DNA of 64,000 nucleotides from an uncultured Acidobacteriota bacterium (GCA_903873705.1 CAIQPK010000031.1:1-64000), one strand, 5' to 3'. Shown: positions 8,895 through 17,920, counted from the stretch's first letter. A program made the numbers and translations. Notes: a model not told the origin generated them from the letters alone.

Positions 8895-9191
8895 ATGGCA
8901 AAGGGTATGACCAAGACACAGCTCGTTCGCGCAATGGCAGAGAAGCACGAGCTCACCAACAAGCAGGCAGCAGCCTTCCTCGAAGGTCTCGCTGATACCG
9001 CGATCAAGGAAACCAAGAAGAACGGCGAGTTCACCATCCCCGGCATCGGCAAGCTCGTCAAGGCGGAGCGCAAGGCGCGCACCGGCCGCAATCCCCAGAC
9101 CGGCGAAGCCATCAAGATCAAGGCCAAGACCGTCGTCAAGTTCCGCGTGGCCAAGGTCGCGAAGGACACCATCGCTCCGCCCAAGAAGTAA
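8895..9191 (+). CDS. HU family DNA-binding protein
   Basis: 98-residue basic nucleoid protein of the HU/IHF family. It has the N-terminal helices (TKTQLVRAMAEKHELTNKQA) and a beta arm with the GRNPQTGEAIKI motif that inserts in the minor groove. The C-terminus is lysine-rich. The start at 8895 is fixed by AAGGAG at 8884-8889. The gene has its own terminator and long leader, so it is probably monocistronic. Whether it acts as HU or IHF cannot be decided. Confidence 0.93.
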   Translation: MAKGMTKTQLVRAMAEKHELTNKQAAAFLEGLADTAIKETKKNGEFTIPGIGKLVKAERKARTGRNPQTGEAIKIKAKTVVKFRVAKVAKDTIAPPKK

Positions 9192-9215
9192 CTCCCTTTT
9201 TGGCAACGCACCCCA

Positions 9216-9245
9216 GGCCGAAGCACACCGTGCTTCGGCCTTCGT
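9216..9245 (+). terminator. Intrinsic terminator after the HU gene
   Basis: An 11-base perfect stem (GGCCGAAGCAC, 9216-9226, with GTGCTTCGGCC, 9230-9240) has a three-base loop and is followed by TTCGT. It lies between convergent genes and may serve both. Confidence 0.8.
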
Positions 9246-9262
9246 GCATCGGAAAACCTTTG

Positions 9263-9991
9263 CTACGAAGTCTGCGCCGCCCTCGGCGCAAACGCCCGCA
9301 CTACCAGCGAAACCCCCAGCGCAATAATCACCGCGCGAATCAGCAGCACGCTGTCGTACGTCCACCCCACCACCGCAAACGACACCGCCACCCCGATCAT
9401 ATAAATCTCCCCCAGCACCGCCTGCCCCCACCGCGCCTTCGCTCCCGACTCCGGCACCCGCGCCCGCAGACTCGGCAGCAGCCGCGGCACGCGCGCGCAA
9501 TAGGCGAGATAAGCCTCCCCCAGTTGCGCCGTCAAAAACGGCTCCTCCGCCAGGATCAGCCGCACCTGCAGCAACCCGATAAACACCACCGCGAACGCCG
9601 CTCCACTAGGCGGCATCAACAGCGCCAGCGCGAACGTATGCAGAAACGTGCCCACGTACAGCGGATTGCGCAGATGCCGGTAAGGCCCATCCGCCAGCAC
9701 GGCACTGCCATGCATGTCGTGTGACTGCACCACACCCGCGCCCAGGTAAGCCGCTCCCCACGTCCGCAGCCACGCTCCAATCGCCGCAAACAAAATCCCT
9801 GCCGCCAGCAGAACATTGAAAGCCGTCATCGTCCCCGGCATCAGCTTGGCGGCAAGGATACCCCACAGGTGAGCATTGGTCCCTGTGGGATCGATGTGCA
9901 GCCAGGCGTTCCACGGCGCCACAAAACCCAGCCCGTAGATCAAGCCATGCAGCAGGAAACGAAACCGGAACTCAAACGGTGTCGCCTTCAC
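9263..9991 (-). CDS. ICMT/PEMT-like membrane methyltransferase
   Basis: Integral membrane protein of 242 residues. Its C-terminal half matches the isoprenylcysteine carboxyl methyltransferase / phospholipid methyltransferase family: the cofactor-binding GPYRHLRNPLYVG near residue 125 and the paired glutamates in ILAEEPFL near residue 170. There are four to five hydrophobic segments. The probable start is a GTG that overlaps the parB stop codon (GTGA, 9988-9991), so it is translationally coupled to parB as the last gene of the par operon. The substrate is unknown. Confidence 0.83.
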   Translation of the reverse strand: MKATPFEFRFRFLLHGLIYGLGFVAPWNAWLHIDPTGTNAHLWGILAAKLMPGTMTAFNVLLAAGILFAAIGAWLRTWGAAYLGAGVVQSHDMHGSAVLADGPYRHLRNPLYVGTFLHTFALALLMPPSGAAFAVVFIGLLQVRLILAEEPFLTAQLGEAYLAYCARVPRLLPSLRARVPESGAKARWGQAVLGEIYMIGVAVSFAVVGWTYDSVLLIRAVIIALGVSLVVRAFAPRAAQTS

Positions 9992-10920
9992 GCCACGCCA
10001 TCCTCGCGCCGGTCGCCCAGCGCCGTCAGGATCGCGTCAAAATCATCCACACCCGAGTACTCAATAATCACCCGGCCCTTCCCCTTCTTGTCCTCGATCG
10101 TCACCTTCAGCCCCAGCGTCCGCCGCAGCTGGTCCTGTGCCTCACGCACATTCGGGTCCTGCGCCACGGCCTCAATCTTCGCGACCTTCGCCTTGCTCTC
10201 CGGATGCAGCAGCCCCTGCACATAGCTTTCCGTGCTCCGCACCGAGAGATGCAGCGTCAGCACCTTCTGCGCCGCTGCCGCAATCGCCTCCGGAGACTCC
10301 AGCGCCAGCAACGCGCGAGCATGACCAAACGTGATCTCACCGGACTCCACATTCTGCTGTACAGCAAGAGGTAACTTCAACAAACGAAGGAAGTTAGAGA
10401 CGCTTGCGCGGTCTTTTCCCGTCCGCGTCGCCATCTGCTCCTGGGTCAGGTGGAAGTCCTGCGACAGCCGCTGATAAGCCCGCGCCTGCTCCATCGGGTT
10501 CAGGTCTGCGCGCTGCAGGTTTTCGACGATGGTCATCTCCATCGCCTGTCCGTCAGAAACTTCACGCACGATCGCTGGGATAGTCGCCTTGCCGGCCCGC
10601 TGCGACGCCAGCCAGCGCCGCTCGCCCATAATCAACTGGAACCGCCCACCCGGCAGTGCCCGCACTACGATCGGCTGGACCACGCCCGACGCCGTCACCG
10701 AGGCCGTCAGCTCCGCCAGCTTCGCTTCGTCAAACTGCGTCCGCGTTTGAAAAGGGTTGCGGTCGATCTGCTCCACCGCAATCTCCAGCGGCTTCCCCGT
10801 CGCCGCAGCCGGCGGCGGCGCTGCAGGCGCAGGCGCCGTTGGCGGCGTCCGCGAGGGCAGCAGCGATTCAAGACCCTTCCCCAGCGCCCGGCGCTTGGGG
10901 TCATTTGCAGCAGTTGTCAT
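9988..10920 (-). CDS. parB: Chromosome partitioning protein ParB
   Basis: ParB/Spo0J CTPase that loads at parS and spreads to organise the origin. 310 residues. A Pro/Ala-rich N-terminal linker is followed by the ParB/Srx domain with the CTP-binding GERRWLASQRAG motif (about residue 117). A helix-turn-helix DNA-binding region (MATRTGKDRASVSNFLRLLKL) and a C-terminal dimerisation segment follow. It starts 11 bases after the parA stop. Three parS-like palindromes lie just upstream of parA (11912-12599). The pair lies downstream of rsmG as in many bacteria. Confidence 0.96.
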   Translation of the reverse strand: MTTAANDPKRRALGKGLESLLPSRTPPTAPAPAAPPPAAATGKPLEIAVEQIDRNPFQTRTQFDEAKLAELTASVTASGVVQPIVVRALPGGRFQLIMGERRWLASQRAGKATIPAIVREVSDGQAMEMTIVENLQRADLNPMEQARAYQRLSQDFHLTQEQMATRTGKDRASVSNFLRLLKLPLAVQQNVESGEITFGHARALLALESPEAIAAAAQKVLTLHLSVRSTESYVQGLLHPESKAKVAKIEAVAQDPNVREAQDQLRRTLGLKVTIEDKKGKGRVIIEYSGVDDFDAILTALGDRREDGVA

Positions 10921-10931
10921 ACTTGATTCCC

Positions 10932-11831
10932 CTACTCTTTATCTTTGGACCGGCCAAACGGCCAGATGCCGGAATTCTTCTTCGGCTCATCCTGGCCGGA
11001 CAGAAATTTCGGCGGCGGTATCGGATCCACGATCAGCTTCTTCCGCAGTCGCGGCGTCGGCGAGGTCATGCCATTCCTCTTCAGCAGCTCCAGCGCCAGT
11101 TCGTGATAAGCCTCAGCACCACGCGACCGAGGATCGTACAAGGCCACCGGCTTACCGTGACTAGGCGCCTCAGCCAGCCGAATATTCCTGGGAATCGTGG
11201 TCTTCAGCAACTTGTCAGCAAAGAACGCTTTCAAGTTCTCCGTCACCTGCTGCGACAGGTTGGTCCGGTCGTCAAACATCGTCAGCAGTACGCCCTCCAG
11301 CGCAAGCGTCGCGTTGAACGCCCCCGCCACCCGGTCCAGCGTCGACATCAACTCCGAAATCCCCTCCAGCGCAAAATACTCGGCCTGCATCGGCACCAGC
11401 AGGCCATCGGCAGCCACGAGCGCATTCAGTGTCAGCAGGTCCAGCGCCGGCGGGCAGTCGAGCAGGATGAACGGGTACTTCTCCCGGACAGAGTCCAACG
11501 CATCCCGCAGCCGGAACTCCCGGCGCTCGGCCGTCACCAGCTCCAGGTTCGCCCCGATCATGTTCTTCGTTCCGGGAATAAGCTTAAGGTTGGCGACCTC
11601 GGTCTCCAGCGTCGCCTCATCCGCCGTCGCATGACCCAGAAGCACGTCATATACCGAAATACGGTCATCCACCCGGCCAAACCCCATCCCACCGGTGGTA
11701 TTGGCCTGCGGGTCGCAGTCAATCAACAGGGTAGAAACCCCTTCCAGCGCCAGGGACGCCGCCAGATTGATGGCCGTCGTCGTCTTACCGACGCCGCCCT
11801 TCTGGTTCACGATAGCAATCACTTTCGACAT
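10932..11831 (-). CDS. parA: Chromosome partitioning ATPase ParA
   Basis: ParA/Soj-type Walker ATPase of 299 residues that forms the nucleoid-bound gradient moving ParB-parS complexes. The deviant Walker A box [14 protein letters not shown] (about residue 10) carries the signature lysine. Walker B-like [13 protein letters not shown] and [10 protein letters not shown] follow. There is no N-terminal DNA-binding extension, so it is a chromosomal (type Ib-like small) ParA. A basic, Pro-rich C-terminal tail of about 45 residues is longer than usual. First gene of parA-parB-methyltransferase. Confidence 0.96.
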   Translation of the reverse strand: MSKVIAIVNQKGGVGKTTTAINLAASLALEGVSTLLIDCDPQANTTGGMGFGRVDDRISVYDVLLGHATADEATLETEVANLKLIPGTKNMIGANLELVTAERREFRLRDALDSVREKYPFILLDCPPALDLLTLNALVAADGLLVPMQAEYFALEGISELMSTLDRVAGAFNATLALEGVLLTMFDDRTNLSQQVTENLKAFFADKLLKTTIPRNIRLAEAPSHGKPVALYDPRSRGAEAYHELALELLKRNGMTSPTPRLRKKLIVDPIPPPKFLSGQDEPKKNSGIWPFGRSKDKE

Positions 11832-11911
11832 AACAGGTGAAAGCTAGCCTAGCAGATACGATCGCCAACAGACACGTGGATGCCCCCACCATCTGTGACG
11901 CGGTGCCAATT

Positions 11912-11927
11912 TGTTCCACGTGGAACA
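11912..11927. promoter_or_regulatory. parS site 1
   Basis: Perfect 16-base palindrome TGTTCCACGTGGAACA, 81 bases upstream of the parA start. It differs from the canonical bacterial parS (TGTTTCACGTGAAACA) by one symmetric pair. Loading site for ParB by homology. Confidence 0.9.
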
Positions 11928-11944
11928 CGAACTGAAGCGACCCA

Positions 11945-11960
11945 TGTTCCACGTGGAACA
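11945..11960. promoter_or_regulatory. parS site 2
   Basis: Second exact copy of TGTTCCACGTGGAACA, 33 bases (about three helical turns) from site 1, measured start to start. It ends just before the stop of the gene at 11965. Confidence 0.9.
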
Positions 11961-11964
11961 CTAT

Positions 11965-12510
11965 TTACAAATTAGTCGGCCTCGGACCGATACGAGGGAG
12001 TCGCGCACGGGACCGGGGCTTCCGCGTCCGCATTGGCGCAGGATGGGCCGCCAGGATCGCCACCTTCCGAGGCCAGAAAGCCAGCCCCAACACCATGATG
12101 ACCAGCAGCACAATCACCACCATGCGAGCAATGTCCGCATTAACCAGCCGTACCGCAGGAGTAACCTGCTGCGCAATCGTCGGATCTTCCAACGCCACGG
12201 GCCGCACCGCCACTTCCTTCACCGCGTCCCCAAAGCATGGCATGGACTCTTCCAGGTTCGACCGCATCACCGGAAGATGCCCACGCCACGCCGTCGTGAA
12301 GGTCCAACCTTGACCGTCAGGAACAAAGTGCAGCGTCGCATCCCCATAACGAAGATCTCGCTGCAGCCGATTCGTTACCTGGCTCATGCCTTCATGTTCG
12401 GCCTGCGGCTGTCCGCAATGGCGTTCCACCGCCGCTGCCTCATCCCATTGCGCCCGAACCATCCCTGTCGACAACGCTACCGCAAACAACCCGACCCAAA
12501 ATCGATTCAT
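11965..12510 (-). CDS. Hypothetical exported single-span membrane protein
   Basis: About 181 residues, with a signal peptide (MNRFWVGLFAVALSTGMVRA), a periplasmic domain with two cysteines (HCGQPQ and MPCFGDA) and one membrane span near residue 130 (MVVIVLLVIMVLGLAFW). A strongly basic C-terminal tail rich in Arg and Pro follows. Family not recognised. The ATG at 12510 was chosen; a TTG at 12525 with AAGGA eight bases upstream is an alternative. It is flanked by parS sites on both sides and lies between rsmG and parA, where it is unlikely to belong to partitioning by sequence alone. Confidence 0.65.
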   Translation of the reverse strand: MNRFWVGLFAVALSTGMVRAQWDEAAAVERHCGQPQAEHEGMSQVTNRLQRDLRYGDATLHFVPDGQGWTFTTAWRGHLPVMRSNLEESMPCFGDAVKEVAVRPVALEDPTIAQQVTPAVRLVNADIARMVVIVLLVIMVLGLAFWPRKVAILAAHPAPMRTRKPRSRARLPRIGPRPTNL

Positions 12511-12583
12511 AGCCCGTGGCCCCAATACTGAATTCCTTGGGATGGCTAAACCGCGCTCCGGGTTTGTTAGCTATCGCATATTT

Positions 12584-12599
12584 TGTTCCACGTGGAACA
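12584..12599. promoter_or_regulatory. parS site 3
   Basis: Third exact copy of TGTTCCACGTGGAACA. It lies directly against the 3' end of rsmG and 639 bases from site 2. All three sites fall in the rsmG-parA interval. Confidence 0.9.
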
Positions 12600-12601
12600 T
12601 C

Positions 12602-13210
12602 TCAAGCCTGGCCCCGGGTCAGAAACACAAACGATTCCGCCGTACCGGGCATCGCCACTACCGTCTCCGCTTCAATCAGCCCACCCCCACCCAGCGCAAC
12701 CATCCACCCCCCCGCAGCGACCCGCCTCCGAGCCTCAACCAGCGCCTCATCCATCTTGTCGACCGCCCGCAGCGCAACCACATCGAACCGCCGACCCACC
12801 GGCAGATCCTCCACCCGGCCCGCCAAAACCTCGGTCTTCAACCCCAACACGCGCACCGCTTCCCGTAGAAACGCCGCCTTCTTCCCCTGAGACTCCGCCA
12901 GAGACACCCGCAACTCCGGCAAAAGCAATTGAATAGGCACGCCCGGAAACCCCGCGCCCGAACCAAAGTCCATCACCGTAGCCCCATCCCCAACCAAACC
13001 CTTCACCTGCACCCCGGCAAACAGGCTCTCCCCAAAGTGCCGCCGAACCATCTCGTCTGGTTCGCGGATCGCCGTCAGGTTTGTTCGCGCATTCCACTTC
13101 ACCAGCAAGTCCAGGTAGCCACCCAGCTGCACATACAAGTTCGGCGGCACCGCGAACCCCGCCAGGTAAGGCTCCACCAACGTCGCAATTCTGTCTTCGC
13201 TCAGCGTCAC
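12602..13210 (-). CDS. rsmG: 16S rRNA (guanine527-N7)-methyltransferase RsmG
   Basis: SAM-dependent methyltransferase (GidB) that modifies G527 of 16S rRNA; loss typically gives low-level streptomycin resistance. 202 residues, normal length. Visible features: KWNARTNLTAIREPDE in the N-terminal helix region, the SAM motif DFGSGAGFPGVPI around residue 82, and FDVVALRAVDKM around residue 143. The order rsmG-(gene)-parA-parB is the classic origin-side arrangement, though mnmE and mnmG are absent here. Confidence 0.95.
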   Translation of the reverse strand: MTLSEDRIATLVEPYLAGFAVPPNLYVQLGGYLDLLVKWNARTNLTAIREPDEMVRRHFGESLFAGVQVKGLVGDGATVMDFGSGAGFPGVPIQLLLPELRVSLAESQGKKAAFLREAVRVLGLKTEVLAGRVEDLPVGRRFDVVALRAVDKMDEALVEARRRVAAGGWMVALGGGGLIEAETVVAMPGTAESFVFLTRGQA

Positions 13211-13219
13211 AGCCCGAGT

Positions 13220-13975
13220 CTACCGTGCCCGCGCTTCCGCCGCTTCCTGCACCAGCCGGTCGAATAGTGCTCGCGAAGCCGCACTGATCTCATAGCTCCG
13301 CTCCGGATGCCACTGCACCCCCAGCACAAACCGCGGATTCGCCGGATCGTTAGGATCGGCCTCTACCGCCTCAATCACACCATCATCCGGACACCGCGCC
13401 ACGATCCGCAACCCATCCCCAGGCGAAGCCACGGACTGGTGATGACTCGTATTCATCGGCAGCCTCAGAAATCCGTCCTCCGCCGGCGCCTCATCCGCGC
13501 TCAGCAGAGAAGCCAGCACACTACCCTCAGCCACGAATGCCGTATGCGCCACCGCCACCTTGCTCCCCGCCGAATGGTTCACCGGCAGCGGCGTCAAGTC
13601 CTGCACCAGCGATCCACCCCGCCACACATTCAACGACTGGATCCCGTAGCAAATCCCCAGCACCGGCTTGCCGTGTTGGTAAGCATCTTCCAGCAACACG
13701 TTATCGGCAGCCTCACGCGCCGGGTCAGCCGGAGACGTCGCAGGATCCACCTCCGCCCCATACCGCAAAGGGTCCAGGTCCGCCGGACTCCCCGGAAGGC
13801 AAACACCGTCGCACGTCGCCGCAACAGAGGCGATCTCCCCCGACGTCGCAGTCAGGTCAATCTCCACCGGTTCACCGCCCGAGCGCAGAATAGCCTCGGC
13901 ATAACGCGGCCACGAGCGCTGGTTATAGGCAAGATCAGTCGAGGTAGGGACAGGAACAGCAATACGCGGCTTCAT
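13220..13975 (-). CDS. Class I glutamine amidotransferase-like gamma-glutamyl hydrolase (peptidase C26)
   Basis: 251-residue protein of the peptidase C26 / PuuD family, which hydrolyses gamma-glutamyl bonds such as gamma-glutamyl-GABA. The nucleophile elbow is GICYGIQSLNVWRGG (about residue 115). The His-Glu part of the triad is in GVQWHPERSY near the C-terminus. The ATG at 13975 directly follows AAGGAG; a TTG 18 bases upstream lacks a site. Upstream 13976-14106 is strikingly AT-rich and probably holds its promoter. True substrate unknown. Confidence 0.87.
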   Translation of the reverse strand: MKPRIAVPVPTSTDLAYNQRSWPRYAEAILRSGGEPVEIDLTATSGEIASVAATCDGVCLPGSPADLDPLRYGAEVDPATSPADPAREAADNVLLEDAYQHGKPVLGICYGIQSLNVWRGGSLVQDLTPLPVNHSAGSKVAVAHTAFVAEGSVLASLLSADEAPAEDGFLRLPMNTSHHQSVASPGDGLRIVARCPDDGVIEAVEADPNDPANPRFVLGVQWHPERSYEISAASRALFDRLVQEAAEARAR

Positions 13976-14106
13976 AAGCTCCTTGGTGGCCAAACAGTAC
14001 GCTATAACTATATAAGTTGTTGATTATAAATCACTTGTATAATATCGACGTGCTGATTGAATGTCTCGCTCCGTTAGCTTACCAAGCTCTGGCCTACCCG
14101 CGCCGC
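13976..14106 (-). promoter_or_regulatory. AT-rich promoter region before the peptidase C26 gene
   Basis: 131 bases between the response regulator stop and the C26 gene. The stretch 14000-14046 is almost pure A/T with several TATAAT-like hexamers on either strand (e.g. 14038-14043). The only downstream gene start is at 13975, so a promoter for it is the simplest reading. Exact elements are not resolved. Confidence 0.45.
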
Positions 14107-14481
14107 CTAAGATTGACTCACGTGCTCCAGCACCGCTTCCAACTGCGTCAACTGAAAGGGCTTTTGCAGATGTCCGGCGATCGTGAGCCCCAATGTCCGG
14201 GCCAATGTTTCCGCGTTCTCCAGGGTGTTCTTGCCCACGCCACTCATCACCACAATCGGTGTGGAGCACCGCCGCTCTCCCAGCAGGCCCAGCAGTTCCA
14301 CCCCATCCATCTCCGGCATCATCAGGTCAAGCAGGATCAGTGCGACCTCGGGCGTCAAGGCCGCGAAAAACGCGTCTGGCGTCGTGGTCGTTTGGCAATT
14401 CCAGCCAAAAATCTCCGCGGCGTCAGCAATCAGTTCGCAAAGGTCATGGTTGTCATCGATGACCAGCAGCATCTTCGTCAT
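14107..14481 (-). CDS. Single-domain response regulator
   Basis: 124-residue receiver domain with no output domain. Acidic pocket: DD in LLVIDDNHD (residues 9-10). Phosphoacceptor: Asp in ILLDLMMPEMDG (about 52). Switch Ser in VVMSGVG and Lys in LQKPFQ are both present, so it should be phosphorylatable. Its start overlaps the stop of the hybrid kinase by four bases (ATGA), so it is co-translated and likely the kinase's partner in a phosphorelay. Confidence 0.92.
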   Translation of the reverse strand: MTKMLLVIDDNHDLCELIADAAEIFGWNCQTTTTPDAFFAALTPEVALILLDLMMPEMDGVELLGLLGERRCSTPIVVMSGVGKNTLENAETLARTLGLTIAGHLQKPFQLTQLEAVLEHVSQS

Positions 14482-16643
14482 GACGCCACCCCACTGTGCG
14501 CACCTTGCAACGCATCGCGAACGATGGCGGCAAACTCCCCGCGCTGATAAGGCTTCTTCAACAACTCTCCATCGACCAGCGTGCCACTCCGCTCCGCCAG
14601 CGCGTCGGCGGGAAAGCCTGACGAATAGATCACCTTGATCCCCGGCCGCCGCTCGCGAATCTGCTGCACCAGTTCCACCCCGTTTATGCCGCCGGGCATG
14701 ATCACATCCGTCACCACGAGCGCAATGTCGGGCTCATGCTCAATGGTCAGCAGAGCGCTGGCGCCATCGGTCGCACAGAGCGCCGTCAACCCCATCTCGC
14801 CGAGATAGGCTGCGGCGATATCCAGCAGGTCGGGCTCATCATCCACCACCAGCACCTTGTCGCTCCGCGAACCCGGCAGCGTGCTTTCGCTCGGCATCAC
14901 CACAATTTGCGCATCGGGTTCGGCAAGCTGCAGGTAGAAAGTCACCGTCGTTCCATAGCCAATCTCGCTGTAAAGCCTCACTGTCCCGCCGGACTGCTTC
15001 ACAAACCCGTACACCATCGCCAATCCCAGCCCGGTCCCCTTGCCACGCGGCTTGGTCGTAAAGAACGGTTCCAGCGCCCGCTCCATGGTCTCGCGCGACA
15101 TGCCTTCCCCCGTGTCCGTAACCGACACCGTCGCATACCGCCCCGGCTTCAGCTCGCCCGTCTTCACCGGCGGAAAGCTTTCCTCCACCACCGACAGGCC
15201 CGAGCTGATCGTCAAACTCCCGCCCCGTGGCATCGCATCCCGCGCATTCACGGCCAGGTTCAGCAGCGCGCTCTCCAGCCCGGCAGCGTCCACAAACACC
15301 GGTGGCAGCGCCTCATCCAACACCGCGGTCATCTTGATCTCCGGGCCGATCGTCCGCCCCGCCAGTTCGATCATGTTGCGAATAGAATCACCTAAAATTG
15401 TAGGAACGGGATTCAATTCTTCGTTGCTCGAAAATGCCAGCAGCCGCCGCGTCAAATCGCCGCCGCGAGCAGCAGCCTTCTGGGCAGTGCGCACCCGCTT
15501 GAGCGCCGCTTCGTTCTCGCCAACCAATCGCTCCACCAGGCTCAGGTTACCGACAACCACACCCAGCAGGTTGTTGAAGTCGTGAGCAATCCCTCCGGTC
15601 AGCTGCCCAATCGCCTCCATCTTCTGGCTCTGTTGCAGCTGCCGCTCCATCTGCTTGCGATCGGTGATGTCCCGCGCAATCTTCGATGCCCCCACCACCT
15701 TGCCCATCGCGTCCCGTATCGGAGAAATCGTCAGCGACACGTACACCGGCTTGCCACTCTTCTTCCGCCGCAGCGTCTCAATATGGTCAATCACCTCCCC
15801 GCGCTTGATCCGCGCCATGAACCCCAGTTCTTCCTGCTCGCGGTCCCGTGGCACCAGCTTCAAGATCGACTGGCCGATCATCTCCCCCGCCGTATACCCG
15901 AAAATCCGTTCTGCCGCCGCATTCCAGCTCCGGACAATGCCTTTGTCATCCTTGCCGACAATCGCATCCTCTGACGAGTCCACAATCGCAGCCAGCCGGG
16001 CCTGCGTGTCCATATTCTGTTTGCGTTCAGTCAGGTCGCGGTACCCAATGATGATCTGGATCACCTTCCCCGCTTTGTCCCTCACCGGCGCCGTGCTGAT
16101 CTCGGCAAAAATATGATGGTTCGTGTCCCGGTTGCGAATGATCAATTCACGATGCTGCACAAATGTTCCCCGCAATGCCAGGTTTACGGGCCAGTCAGGC
16201 ATCGGCACCAGCTCACCATGAGGCGACAGCACTTCAAAATGGTCGCGGAAGACATGGTGTTCCCCCAGCGCCTCCTGCAGTCCCAGCATGGTCATCGCTG
16301 CGTGGTTGAACTCCACCTTCGCCGTCCGCAGATCGAACACCGCGATCCCATCCGTCATGTTGTCGAAGATCGACTGCAGGCTCGACCGGCTGTTGGCCAG
16401 GGCCTGCGTCTGCAGCGTCACCCAGCGTTTCACCGCCGCGTACACTCCCGCTGCGCAAATCAACAGCGCTAGCGCAACCACTCGATAATTGTGGGCTCCT
16501 GGCAAAGTTTTGCTCGTGCTCCTGAACTGTGCAACTGAAGTGGGCGAAACGCGCCCGCGGCCCGCGTCATGGTGCAACGTCCATAACCAGCCGGCAATAT
16601 CGGAAAGTCGCTCATCCGATTGGTCCCCAAGTTGGCTGATCAT
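14478..16643 (-). CDS. PAS-PAS hybrid sensor histidine kinase
   Basis: Membrane hybrid kinase of about 721 residues. Order: one hydrophobic segment near residue 55 (RVVALALLICAAGVYAAV), PAS domain with SLQSIFDNMTDGIAVFDL, second PAS with SEDAIVGKDDKGIVRSWN, HisKA with phosphoacceptor His in GGIAHDFNNLLG, and HATPase with N box NLAVNARDAM and G boxes DTGEGM and GKGTGLGLA. The C-terminal receiver has DD in VVDDEPD and phosphoacceptor in VVTDVIMPGG. The ATG at 16643 is uncertain: the frame stays open to 16796, but that stretch does not look coding. Divergent from the pst operon, whose phosphate genes it might sense for; this is inference from position only. Confidence 0.85.
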   Translation of the reverse strand: MISQLGDQSDERLSDIAGWLWTLHHDAGRGRVSPTSVAQFRSTSKTLPGAHNYRVVALALLICAAGVYAAVKRWVTLQTQALANSRSSLQSIFDNMTDGIAVFDLRTAKVEFNHAAMTMLGLQEALGEHHVFRDHFEVLSPHGELVPMPDWPVNLALRGTFVQHRELIIRNRDTNHHIFAEISTAPVRDKAGKVIQIIIGYRDLTERKQNMDTQARLAAIVDSSEDAIVGKDDKGIVRSWNAAAERIFGYTAGEMIGQSILKLVPRDREQEELGFMARIKRGEVIDHIETLRRKKSGKPVYVSLTISPIRDAMGKVVGASKIARDITDRKQMERQLQQSQKMEAIGQLTGGIAHDFNNLLGVVVGNLSLVERLVGENEAALKRVRTAQKAAARGGDLTRRLLAFSSNEELNPVPTILGDSIRNMIELAGRTIGPEIKMTAVLDEALPPVFVDAAGLESALLNLAVNARDAMPRGGSLTISSGLSVVEESFPPVKTGELKPGRYATVSVTDTGEGMSRETMERALEPFFTTKPRGKGTGLGLAMVYGFVKQSGGTVRLYSEIGYGTTVTFYLQLAEPDAQIVVMPSESTLPGSRSDKVLVVDDEPDLLDIAAAYLGEMGLTALCATDGASALLTIEHEPDIALVVTDVIMPGGINGVELVQQIRERRPGIKVIYSSGFPADALAERSGTLVDGELLKKPYQRGEFAAIVRDALQGAHSGVAS

Positions 16644-16885
16644 ACCGCCCGTCCACCGCCACGCCGCCCGATTCGTGCCGCGATGCAATCCAGCGCTTCC
16701 CACTTTGGTACAGTCACCCGTCAAAGCGGGCCTACAACCGCCAGCTGCCACAGAACACTCCGACGCGTTCCCTCGAACCCCGCATTTACGCGCCATTTAC
16801 AATCAACTTGTAGGCTGAACATGCGCATACCACGCACATCCCAGGCTCGGCGATTCACCCGAACGGCCCTTTTTATGAGGACTTT

Positions 16886-17905
16886 ATGATGCGACCTCTC
16901 CTGCTGATGATGGCCTCCGCCATCACCATCAGTGCGTCCGCGCAGGTCAACATCACCGGGGCCGGTTCCACCTTTGCCGCACCGCTATATCAGGCCTGGG
17001 GAAGCGACTACGCCAAAATCCACCCCGGAACCCAGATCAACTACCAGTCCATCGGCTCCGGCGGCGGCATCCGCCAGCTCACCAGCGGCACAGTCGACTT
17101 CGGCGGAACCGATGGTCCCATGACCAACGGCCAGCTCTACCTCGCCCAGAAAAACCTCGGCACCGATGTTCTGCATTTCCCGGTTGCCCTCGGCGCGGTC
17201 GTCCCCATCCACAACATCCCCGGCGTCAACGCCAACCTGAACTTCACTGGCCGAGCCCTCGCCGGCATCTTCCTCGGGACCATCACCCGCTGGAACGACC
17301 CCGAGCTCACCGCCGCCAACCCCGGCGTCAACCTTCCCGCGCACGACATCCTCGTCTGCCACCGCGCCGAGTCCAGCGGCACCACCTACGTCTGGGCAGA
17401 CTTCCTCGCCAAGGCCAGCCCCGAGTGGCGCGCCAAAGTCGGCCCTCCCTCCGTGCGCCCCCGCTGGCCCGTCGGCATCGGCGGCAAAGGCAACGAAGGC
17501 GTCGCCGGCTTCATCACCCAGAACCCCTACTCCATCGGCTACGTCGAGCTCATTTACGCCGTGCAGAACAAGATGAACTACGGCCAGGTCCAGAACCCCT
17601 CCGGCAAGTTCATCAAGGCAGACCTTAACTCCGTCACCCAGGCCGCCACCATCGCCATGCCCGACGACTTCCGCGTCTCCATCACCAACGCCCCCGGCCC
17701 CGGCGCCTACCCTGTCTCCAGCTTCACCTGGATCATCATCCCCCGCAACCCCAAAGACAAAACCAAGGCCGCCGCCATCAAGGCCTTCCTCACCTGGGGC
17801 ATCACGCAAGGGCAACGAGACGCGCAAAACCTTAGCTACGCCCCACTCGCTAAATCCGTTGTCGACAAAGAACTGGCAGCCCTCACCTATCTGCACTACG
17901 AGTAG
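16886..17905 (+). CDS. pstS: Phosphate ABC transporter substrate-binding protein PstS
   Basis: Periplasmic phosphate-binding protein of 339 residues with a signal peptide (about 1-20, ending SASA) and no lipobox cysteine. Phosphate-pocket motifs are visible: ITGAGSTFAAPLY (about 22-34), GSGGGIRQL (about 57), DFGGTDGPM (about 71) and RAESSGTTYVW (about 160). The start follows GAGGA; an ATGATG pair allows two adjacent starts. First gene of pstSCABB-phoU. Confidence 0.96.
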   Translation: MMRPLLLMMASAITISASAQVNITGAGSTFAAPLYQAWGSDYAKIHPGTQINYQSIGSGGGIRQLTSGTVDFGGTDGPMTNGQLYLAQKNLGTDVLHFPVALGAVVPIHNIPGVNANLNFTGRALAGIFLGTITRWNDPELTAANPGVNLPAHDILVCHRAESSGTTYVWADFLAKASPEWRAKVGPPSVRPRWPVGIGGKGNEGVAGFITQNPYSIGYVELIYAVQNKMNYGQVQNPSGKFIKADLNSVTQAATIAMPDDFRVSITNAPGPGAYPVSSFTWIIIPRNPKDKTKAAAIKAFLTWGITQGQRDAQNLSYAPLAKSVVDKELAALTYLHYE

Positions 17906-17920
17906 CATCAGGAAACGCGC

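Noticed and set aside
16644-16796. N-terminal extension of the hybrid kinase
   Set aside because: The added 51 residues do not look coding and would place odd Cys/Gly/Arg-rich sequence before the membrane segment. Start remains uncertain.
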